NCBI GenBank assembly: GCA_951813555.1
Contig: OX638344.1
Coordinates: forward strand, 3,473,076-3,537,075
Origin: an uncultured Acidimicrobiales bacterium
GTDB taxonomy: Bacteria; Actinomycetota; Acidimicrobiia; Acidimicrobiales; Bin134
Length of the DNA stretch: 64,000 nt
Reading direction: 5' to 3'
Program-made: the position numbers and the translations under genes
Shown here: piece after piece, positions 57,684 through 64,000 of the stretch
Numbering within the stretch: the stretch's first letter is position 1
How the letters are laid out: each line of letters begins with the position of its first letter
The notes under the pieces: generated by a model
The model's input: only the letters and a program-made list of their open reading frames with translations
Database searches by the model: none
What the model was told of the DNA's origin: nothing

Positions 57684-58562
57684 ATGCAGGTTGTGTCCTT
57701 CGGGAGCCTCAACTACGACCTTTCCATCTGGTTGGATCGGCTTCCCGGCCCCGACGAGACACTGGGAGCCCAGCGAATGGAAGCATTCCCAGGGGGCAAG
57801 GGGGCCAATCAGGCTACGGCTGCGGCCCGGCTCGGGGCCGACGTGCACATGGTGGGCTGTGTGGGCAACGACGATCGGGGCCGCTGGCTGCTGGAAGTGC
57901 TCAACGGCAGCGGTGTGGACACCCGCCTTGTCCGGATTTCCGAAGAACCCACCGGCACCGCAGTTCCGCTCATCACCCCTGAGGATGTCTCAATCATCAT
58001 CGTTGCCGGAGCCAACGCCAGTACGGGGGTCGCCGACGCCGATGCCGCCGCCGAGGTCATCGCCACCGCTGATGTGCTGCTGCTGCAAGGCGAGGTGGGG
58101 GCGGGGGGCGCCAGGCGAGCCGCCCAGGCCGCCCACTCGGGTGGGACCACGGTGGTGTTCAACCCCGCACCCGTCGACCCGTTTCTGGTGGAAGCGGTGG
58201 CGCCGCTGACCGACATCTTGGTGATGAACCGGGCCGAGCAGGCCCAGGTGGCAGCGATCGGCCCGGAGACGAGCCAATGCGAGACAGTGATCACCCTGGG
58301 CAGCCGCGGAGCCCAAGTCGGCGAGGTGGTGGTTCCTCCCCTCCCCGCCGAGGTGGTCGACCCCACCGGCGCAGGCGATGCCTTCTGCGGTGCTATCGGT
58401 GTCGCTCTAGCTGAGGGACTTACCTTGATCGAAGCTGTGCGCTTTGCCAATGCCGCCGGCTCCCTCGCGGTGGCCACGCCCGGTGCCCAGCCCTCCATGC
58501 CCACTCGGGCCGAAGTCGAATCCCTGCTCGACGGCCGCCGTGAGAGGAGGGTCAACGGGTAA
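57684..58562 (+). CDS. PfkB-family carbohydrate kinase (ribokinase-like)
   Basis: A 292-residue sugar kinase. It has PfkB signature 1 (GGKGANQATAAARLGADVHMVG) and signature 2 (VDPTGAGDAFCGAIGVAL) with catalytic Asp in GAGDAF. GxGxN motifs and length suit ribokinase, but no rbs transporter is nearby, so the substrate is open. The coding region overlaps the LLM oxidoreductase stop by 11 bp tail-to-tail. It is plus-strand cargo within the minus-strand core. Confidence 0.88.
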   Translation: MQVVSFGSLNYDLSIWLDRLPGPDETLGAQRMEAFPGGKGANQATAAARLGADVHMVGCVGNDDRGRWLLEVLNGSGVDTRLVRISEEPTGTAVPLITPEDVSIIIVAGANASTGVADADAAAEVIATADVLLLQGEVGAGGARRAAQAAHSGGTTVVFNPAPVDPFLVEAVAPLTDILVMNRAEQAQVAAIGPETSQCETVITLGSRGAQVGEVVVPPLPAEVVDPTGAGDAFCGAIGVALAEGLTLIEAVRFANAAGSLAVATPGAQPSMPTRAEVESLLDGRRERRVNG

Positions 58563-59661
58563 GGGCGGGCATGACGTGGGTGGCAGTGAGGCGGATGCTC
58601 TCCATGACCTTGTCGTGGGGGATGGAGTAGGGGTTCATCATGCACAACAGCAGGTCGACCCCTAGATCGGCGAAGCCCCGGCATAGCTCGATGCACCGAT
58701 CAGGGTCGCCTGCGATGGCCACGCCCTGGTCCACCAGGCCCTCGATGCTGAACGCAGTGTCCCAGTCGGCCTCCGCGGTCATGCCGGGCAGATACCGCAG
58801 ATAGTTCCAGTCGCCGAGATCGGCACCCTCTTCTTGGAGCATCTCCGCCACACTGCCCACCAGCTTGAATGCCACCGTGGGGTACCACCAGAACGACTCC
58901 CGAGCGTTCTCGTAGGCCTCGGCCGTGGTGGGCGCGCAGTGAAACATGGCGAAGGTGGCCACCCGGTCGTTCACAAAGCCGCCCACCGGGTTCTGACACG
59001 CTGCTACCGCGTCTCGGTACAAGCCGATTCGCATTTCCAACTCTTCGAGCGATACCCCGGCGCTGAATGACAGCAGGCCCATCCCCATCTCCCCCACCAG
59101 TTGATGAGTTTCCCGGCTGCCGGTAGCCGCCCAAAGCGGAGGATGGGGTTTCTGCACCGGCTTGGGCAGGACCTGGCGGCGGGGCATAGACCAGTATTGG
59201 CCTTGAAACTCGTACTCATCGTTCATCCAGCAACCCGCGATGTGGTCTACCGCCTCGGCCCACATCGCCCGGGTCTCCCGGGGATCGATTCCAAACCCCT
59301 CGAGCTCGGCACGGGTGGTGGAGCGCCCAGTGCCGAACTCCACCCGTCCCCCGCTTATCACATCTAGCGTGGCGGCCGATTCAGCGCTGCGGACGGGATG
59401 GTTGTAGGGCTTGGGCGTCAGGCGCACGCCATATCCCAGTCGAATCCGCTCGGTGAGCGCGGCCACTGCCCCATAGAGCACCTCCGGGTTGGAGCTGTGC
59501 GACATCTCTTCGAGGAAGTGGTGCTCCACCGTCCAGAAGCTGTGGTATCCGAGCTGATCGGCCAGCACCGCCTGCTGGATCAGCTCTTCATAGCGAAGCT
59601 GCTCACTGTTGTGGTGCCACGGTCGAGGCACTGGGACCTCGGAGAAAAGGGCCAGCTCCAT
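58552..59661 (-). CDS. LLM-class flavin/F420-dependent oxidoreductase
   Basis: A 369-residue luciferase-like oxidoreductase. It begins MELALFSEVPVPRPW and carries YHSFWTVEHHFLEEMSHSSNPEV, GVRLTPKPYNHPVR, and the signature DVISGGRVEFGTGRSTT, with PVQKPHPPLWAATGS after it. The substrate is not deducible. It starts 5 bp after the ribF stop in the same direction, so it may be transcribed with the ribF group. That is functionally neat, since RibF makes FMN. Confidence 0.88.
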   Translation of the reverse strand: MELALFSEVPVPRPWHHNSEQLRYEELIQQAVLADQLGYHSFWTVEHHFLEEMSHSSNPEVLYGAVAALTERIRLGYGVRLTPKPYNHPVRSAESAATLDVISGGRVEFGTGRSTTRAELEGFGIDPRETRAMWAEAVDHIAGCWMNDEYEFQGQYWSMPRRQVLPKPVQKPHPPLWAATGSRETHQLVGEMGMGLLSFSAGVSLEELEMRIGLYRDAVAACQNPVGGFVNDRVATFAMFHCAPTTAEAYENARESFWWYPTVAFKLVGSVAEMLQEEGADLGDWNYLRYLPGMTAEADWDTAFSIEGLVDQGVAIAGDPDRCIELCRGFADLGVDLLLCMMNPYSIPHDKVMESIRLTATHVMPALTR

Positions 59662-59666
59662 ACCGG

Positions 59667-60620
59667 CTACCGGGAGGGTTCCGCGCTCAAGATCTCCCGT
59701 GAGAGGGCAACGTCGATGCGCAGTTGCTTCACCAGAGAGTCGATGCCGTCGAAGCGATGCTCGCTTCTCAACAGCTCCACAAACTCCACTCTGGCCTCCT
59801 CGCCGTACAGATCGCCCTCGAAGTCGAGGAGATGCGCCTCCAACAGGGATTGCTGGGCATGCTCATAGAACGTGGGGCGACGGCCGATGTTGATGGCCGC
59901 CATGTGCCGGGACCCGTCGGGACGGGTGTACCAGCCGGCGTACACCGCGTCGGCTGGCCAGGCCATGACCATGGAAACCGGGATGTTTGCGGTAGGGAAT
60001 CCGATGGTCATCCCCCGCCGATCGCCCAATACCACCTTGCCCCTGATCTCGTGGTAGCGCCCCAGCATGGCCGCGGCAGTACGAACATCCCCGCCGGCCA
60101 GCGCCCGGCGCACCGCGGTGGAGGAAACCGGCTCAGGCCACTTCTCGTCATGGTGCAGGAGCGTCACAGCCCGGACTTCGAAGCCCATCTCCTGCCCGAA
60201 CTCCCGCAATGTCTCGATATTTCCCAGCCGAGCCCGACCGAAGTGGAAGTCCTCCCCTACTATCACGCTCCGCACTCGCATCTTGTCCACGAAAACCTCG
60301 CGCACGAAGTCCTCCGGCATAGTGTGGGCCCGATCAGGAGAGAACTCGATCAGGTACACGTATTCGATGCCAGCCTCCTCGAGCAGCTCCAGCTTCTGAT
60401 CGAGCGAGTTGAGCAGCTTGGGCGCGTTCTCCGGCCGCAAGACCAGCGCCGGGTGGCGGTCGAACGTGACCACTGCGGGCGCCACGCCCAGCCGTTTCGC
60501 CTCCGAAAGAAGCTGATGGATCACAGCCTGATGCCCGACATGCACACCGTCGTACACCCCGATACTGGCTGCGGTCTCCTCACTGCCTCCTAGACGGCCA
60601 AAATCTTCGATGACCTGCAC
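59667..60620 (-). CDS. ribF: Bifunctional riboflavin kinase / FAD synthetase
   Basis: A 317-residue enzyme making FMN and FAD. The N-terminal nucleotidyltransferase half has SIGVYDGVHVGHQAVI, TFDRHPA, and EFSPDRAHTMPEDFV. The C-terminal kinase half has GRYHEIRGKVVLGDRRGMTIGFPTAN and INIGRRPTF. GTG 60620 gives the family N-terminus. It lies between truB and the LLM gene; truB-ribF is a common linkage. Confidence 0.93.
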   Translation of the reverse strand: MQVIEDFGRLGGSEETAASIGVYDGVHVGHQAVIHQLLSEAKRLGVAPAVVTFDRHPALVLRPENAPKLLNSLDQKLELLEEAGIEYVYLIEFSPDRAHTMPEDFVREVFVDKMRVRSVIVGEDFHFGRARLGNIETLREFGQEMGFEVRAVTLLHHDEKWPEPVSSTAVRRALAGGDVRTAAAMLGRYHEIRGKVVLGDRRGMTIGFPTANIPVSMVMAWPADAVYAGWYTRPDGSRHMAAINIGRRPTFYEHAQQSLLEAHLLDFEGDLYGEEARVEFVELLRSEHRFDGIDSLVKQLRIDVALSREILSAEPSR

Positions 60621-60692
60621 CGCGCTGCACGGTAGCGGCCTCAGCCCCGAACTGGACAATCTCGCCCGCCTCAATGGCATCCGGAGTGGCGC

Positions 60693-61559
60693 TCACCAAG
60701 GAATAACCACCACCGGCTTGGCCAGGCCTGGAGCATGGGACTGATAGACAGCCAAAAGCTGGCCTTGCGACCCGATCACGGCCCAAGGGCCTTCACCCTG
60801 CGCTGACAGTTCGTCGATCGCAATCGCCTGTCCGCTGCCCACCCTCTGGCCGAGAGGCTCGTCGACCAACAACTCGGGGTAGTCGCGCAGGGCCTCGGTC
60901 ATCGACAACAACGCGGGTGTACTGACCGGCCGAGCCTCATCAACCGCAAACGAGCCGATGGCCATGCGCCGCAGAGCCCGCAGGTGCCCTCCTCCCCCCA
61001 AGGCGGTGCCAATGTCAGCGGCCAGCGAGCGGATATAGGTGCCCGAGGAGCAGCTCACTTCAATCCGGTAGACGCCGGCACCGGGGTCTACCGGCGAAAC
61101 CGCCAGTTCATGGACGGTCACCGGGCGGGCTTCCCGCTCCACCTCCACTCCCTCGCGGGCCAATTTGTAGAGACGACGGCCTCCCACCTTGACCGCCGAC
61201 ACCATCGGTGGCACCTGCATAATGTCGCCCACGAATTCGGAGGCAGCTTCAGACACCTGGTCCGGAGTGACCCTGGACATGTCATGGACCGCAGTGACCT
61301 CGCCCGCCGCATCCAGCGTGGTTGTCTCCGCGCCTAGGACCAGCTCGCCCACGTATTGCTTGGGAAGTGGGGTGAGAAACCGCAGCAGCCGGGTGGCACG
61401 GCCCACCCCCAGCAGCAGCACGCCGGTGGCATCGGGGTCCAGCGTCCCGGCGTGCCCTACTTTGCGGGTGCCGAAGACTCCCCGGGCCTTGGCCACCACA
61501 TCGTGGGAGGTCCACCCTGCCTCCTTGTCGATGACCGCCAGCCCGTCGGCCTGGCTCAC
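60693..61559 (-). CDS. truB: tRNA pseudouridine(55) synthase
   Basis: A 288-residue pseudouridine synthase modifying U55 of the T loop. The catalytic Asp41 is in GHAGTLDPDATGVL. AVIDKEAGWTSHDVV, VSAVKVGGRRLYKLAREG and CSSGTYIRSLAADIG are family motifs. A C-terminal PUA-like extension is present. The start overlaps the rbfA stop by 4 bp, indicating translational coupling. Confidence 0.94.
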   Translation of the reverse strand: MSQADGLAVIDKEAGWTSHDVVAKARGVFGTRKVGHAGTLDPDATGVLLLGVGRATRLLRFLTPLPKQYVGELVLGAETTTLDAAGEVTAVHDMSRVTPDQVSEAASEFVGDIMQVPPMVSAVKVGGRRLYKLAREGVEVEREARPVTVHELAVSPVDPGAGVYRIEVSCSSGTYIRSLAADIGTALGGGGHLRALRRMAIGSFAVDEARPVSTPALLSMTEALRDYPELLVDEPLGQRVGSGQAIAIDELSAQGEGPWAVIGSQGQLLAVYQSHAPGLAKPVVVIPW

Positions 61560-61930
61560 TTTTCGGCCTCGTCAGCCAGATCGCGCAAGATCTGGTCGAC
61601 CCGTTCTCCGGCTGAGATAGAAGGATCGAGGGCGAATGCCAGATCGGGGACCTTGCGGATAGAAGCCGACCGGGCCACCCCCTGTTTGAGCTGGAGGCGA
61701 TGCTCCTCCAAGGCCTCAAGGGCCGAAGAGGCCGCCTCGTCGTCCAGGACGCTTATGTACACCGTGGCCCGGCTCAATTCGACGCTGGTCTCCACCCCGG
61801 TGATGCTGGCCAGCTCCAGGCGGTCGTCGTCCAAACGGGCCAACTCGGAGGCCACGATCTCTCGCAGCAGCTCCCCAAGCCGAGCTGACCGTGAATAGTG
61901 GGAGGGGCGCGACGGCCGATTGCGAGACAC
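61556..61930 (-). CDS. rbfA: Ribosome-binding factor A
   Basis: A 124-residue KH-fold factor for 16S rRNA 5'-end maturation. It has RSARLGELLREIVASELARL, VETSVELSRATVYISVL and KGVARS-type LKQGVARSASIRKVPDLAF. It overlaps truB downstream and is 2 bp from the DUF503 gene upstream, all within the infB operon. Confidence 0.93.
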   Translation of the reverse strand: MSRNRPSRPSHYSRSARLGELLREIVASELARLDDDRLELASITGVETSVELSRATVYISVLDDEAASSALEALEEHRLQLKQGVARSASIRKVPDLAFALDPSISAGERVDQILRDLADEAEK

Positions 61931-61932
61931 GC

Positions 61933-62226
61933 CTATTCTTCAGTGTTGAACCAGTGCGACGAGGAGCCCACCACCTCGATCTCGGGTATCGACCACATAA
62001 ACCGATCCACCTCATCGGCCAGCGTCCGACACTGGCCAGGCTGGCCCGACACCACCGCCACACCCAGCTCGGCTCTCTGCCACAGATCGTTGTGGCCGGT
62101 CTCTGCCACCGAAACTCCGAATCGATGGGCTACGCCCGACAGTACCGGGCGCAGCGCCGAGCGGCGCTCCTTCAGCGACCGACAACCCGGAATGTGCAAG
62201 TCATAGACCACGGCGAGAACGTGCAT
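61933..62226 (-). CDS. DUF503 (YlxP-like) protein
   Basis: A 97-residue ferredoxin-like small protein. It begins MHVLAVVYDLHIPGCRSLKERRS and contains VSVAETGHNDLWQRAELGVAVVS, the family signature. YlxP homologues sit between infB and rbfA in many Gram-positive genomes and have been tied to ribosome maturation. The exact role is unsettled. The spacing to infB is 8 bp. Confidence 0.88.
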   Translation of the reverse strand: MHVLAVVYDLHIPGCRSLKERRSALRPVLSGVAHRFGVSVAETGHNDLWQRAELGVAVVSGQPGQCRTLADEVDRFMWSIPEIEVVGSSSHWFNTEE

Positions 62227-62234
62227 CAGCCTGA

Positions 62235-64000
62235 TCAGACTCGAGCGACTTCCCGCTCCTCGAAGGTCTCGATCACGTCACCCTGTTTGAGATCTTGGAA
62301 GTCGGACAGACCGATGCCGCACTCGTAGCCAGATTGCACTTCGCGCACATCTTCTTTGAAGCGCTTGAGGGACGACACCGTGCCCCGCCAGATGACGGTG
62401 CCATCCCGCAAGAACCGGACCTTGGAGCCCCGGGTGATGGCCCCATTGAGCACATAGCAGCCGGCCACTGCCCCCACTCGGGGGATCCGGAATATCTCCC
62501 GCACTTCGGCGTCGCCGGTAACGACTTCGGTGAACTCCGGAGCAAGCATTCCCACCATGGCGTTCTCCACGTCCTCGATCAGGTTGTAGATGATCTCATA
62601 GGTGCGGATTTCAACCTTCTCGAGTTCGGCCAACTCTCGGGCCTTGCGATCAGGTCGGACGTTGAAGCCGATGATGGTGGCATTGGACGCCGCGGCCAGC
62701 TGGATATCGTTGGCGGTCACGCCGCCCACTCCTCGATGAACGAAGGCCAGTTTCACCTCTTCGCGCCCCAAGCGCTGGAGGCTGTCCACCACTGCCTCGA
62801 GTGACCCGTTGACGTCCGCCTTGACGATGAGATTCAACGTCGCGGTCTGGCCGGCCTGGATCTGGCTGAAGATGTCTTCCAAGCGCGCCCCGCCCGCGGT
62901 GGCCGCGGCATCCCGGCCCAGGCTGGCAATCCGCTGGGAGTGCTCACGTGTTTGGGCAACCTTGGCTGCCACCTTCTCGTTGGGGGCCACAACGAAGGCG
63001 TCACCGGCATTGGCCACCTCGGATAGCCCCAGTACTTGCACCGGTTTCGATGGCTGGGCCTCCAGGATCTGGTTGCCCCGATCATCGAGCAATGCCCTGA
63101 CTCGGCCCCAAGAGGCCCCGGCTACCACCGGATCCCCTCGCTTGAGGGTGCCGTTTTGAACCAAGAGGGTGGCCACCGGGCCCCGGCCAATGTCCAGATT
63201 GGACTCTAGAACCACACCCCGGGCCCGACCCTGCGAGTCGGCCCGCAGATCCTCCACTTCGGCCACCACCGCCAGCTGTTCGAGCAAGTCGTCGATACCC
63301 AGGTTCTGAAGGGCCGAGATCTCCACCATGATGGTGTCGCCACCCCACTGCTCAGGCACAAGTTCATGCTCGGCAAGCTGCTGCATGGCTCGATTGGGAT
63401 CGGCATTGTTGCGGTCGATCTTGTTGACCGCGACCAAAATGGGCACTTCGGCAGCCCGGGCGTGGTTGATGGCCTCCAGGGTCTGGGGCATCACCCCGTC
63501 ATCCGCCGCCACCACCAGAATCACAATGTCGGTGGCATCGGCACCCCGAGCTCGCATCGCAGTAAACGCCGCGTGGCCTGGCGTATCGATAAAGGTCAGG
63601 AGCCGACCATCCTTCTCAACCTGGTAGGCCCCAATGTGCTGGGTGATGCCTCCAGCCTCGCCCTCAGCCACATTGGCGCTGCGGATCTGATCCAACAACT
63701 TGGTCTTGCCGTGGTCGACATGGCCCATAACGGTGATGACCGGTGGCCGAACCGGGTAGTCCTCTTCGAATTCATCTTCTTCGAAGTCGGCCTCAAGCAG
63801 CTTGAGCAGCTCGTTCTCCTGCTCTTCACCAGGATCCACCAAACGGATCTCGGCACCGATCTCTGCCGCGAAAAGCTCAATCATATCGTCAGTAAGCGAT
63901 TGGGTGGCAGTGACCATCTCGCCCTGCTGCATGAGAAACCGGACCACATCAGCGGCCGTCTGGTTCAACTTGGGCCCCACCTCCAGCGGCGTGGAGGATC
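62235..64000 (-). CDS. infB: Translation initiation factor IF-2 (partial, N-terminus off right edge)
   Basis: The visible 588 codons cover the end of the N-terminal part ([20 protein letters not shown]), the G domain ([21 protein letters not shown]), and domains II-IV to the C-terminus [17 protein letters not shown]. The frame is open to the window edge, so the N-terminal low-complexity region and start are missing. It delivers fMet-tRNA to the 30S subunit and heads the DUF503-rbfA-truB-ribF group. Confidence 0.96.
   Translation of the reverse strand, partial: SSTPLEVGPKLNQTAADVVRFLMQQGEMVTATQSLTDDMIELFAAEIGAEIRLVDPGEEQENELLKLLEADFEEDEFEEDYPVRPPVITVMGHVDHGKTKLLDQIRSANVAEGEAGGITQHIGAYQVEKDGRLLTFIDTPGHAAFTAMRARGADATDIVILVVAADDGVMPQTLEAINHARAAEVPILVAVNKIDRNNADPNRAMQQLAEHELVPEQWGGDTIMVEISALQNLGIDDLLEQLAVVAEVEDLRADSQGRARGVVLESNLDIGRGPVATLLVQNGTLKRGDPVVAGASWGRVRALLDDRGNQILEAQPSKPVQVLGLSEVANAGDAFVVAPNEKVAAKVAQTREHSQRIASLGRDAAATAGGARLEDIFSQIQAGQTATLNLIVKADVNGSLEAVVDSLQRLGREEVKLAFVHRGVGGVTANDIQLAAASNATIIGFNVRPDRKARELAELEKVEIRTYEIIYNLIEDVENAMVGMLAPEFTEVVTGDAEVREIFRIPRVGAVAGCYVLNGAITRGSKVRFLRDGTVIWRGTVSSLKRFKEDVREVQSGYECGIGLSDFQDLKQGDVIETFEEREVARV

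Overview
The window is high-GC DNA with actinobacterial gene content and order. It carries recA beside miaB, miaA, dapF and hflX, an infB-rbfA-truB-ribF-rpsO-pnp run, adenosylcobalamin-dependent ribonucleotide reductase, and several F420/flavin LLM oxidoreductases. These features and the abundance of GTG starts suggest an uncultured member of the class Acidimicrobiia. That placement is inference, since no rRNA gene is present.

Layout. 1-4.3 kb is an accessory area: a partial membrane-anchored protein, an acyltransferase, a secreted hydrolase on a Thr/Ala/Pro repeat stalk, a tiny lipoprotein, and a mobile-element graveyard (decayed tyrosine integrase and a possible transposase tail) at the 3' end of tRNA-Cys(GCA). 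4.4-8.0 kb is a plus-strand catabolic-looking set (hydrolase, DUF7064-like protein, LLM oxidoreductase, unknown). tRNA-Gly(GCC) follows. 8.2-15 kb is mostly minus strand: DUF4202, small proteins, an Fpg-type glycosylase with an apparent CTG start, a metX/trans-sulfuration operon under a SAM-riboswitch-like leader, a DEAD-box helicase and lgt. 15.1-20 kb holds an NTF2-like/SDR/BKACE trio, a GH13 glucosidase and a zinc alcohol dehydrogenase.

20.2-23.6 kb holds a two-gene cassette of unknown function: an 875-residue protein with GHKL (Hsp90/MutL-like) ATPase motifs and a 260-residue partner. It lies between housekeeping genes and looks like a candidate defence or stress system. nrdJ and a RibD-like reductase follow.

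27.5-64 kb is a conserved core read largely on the minus strand. From the right edge leftwards: infB, DUF503, rbfA, truB, ribF, rpsO, pnp, dapB, SURF1, a winged-helix protein, dapA, rnj, ftsK, a Ca/Na antiporter, rimO, pgsA, cinA, recA, miaB, miaA, dapF, hflX, dapC, dapD, dapE. Six dap genes make this the lysine/diaminopimelate hub. They use the succinylase branch (dapD, dapC, dapE). Three unannotated mini-ORFs sit in the hflX-dapC-dapD-dapE run, joined by ATGA, GTGA or TAGTG overlaps.

Plus-strand cargo interrupts this core: msrB with an SDR at 36.9-38.1 kb, a PfkB kinase at 57.7 kb, and a pair of secreted RCC1-repeat proteins at 48.3-52.9 kb. The larger RCC1 protein has about 21 repeats, a recent 222-bp triplication and an AT-rich C-terminal zinc-metallopeptidase domain. 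With the GHKL cassette, this pair is the most likely unusual system in the window.
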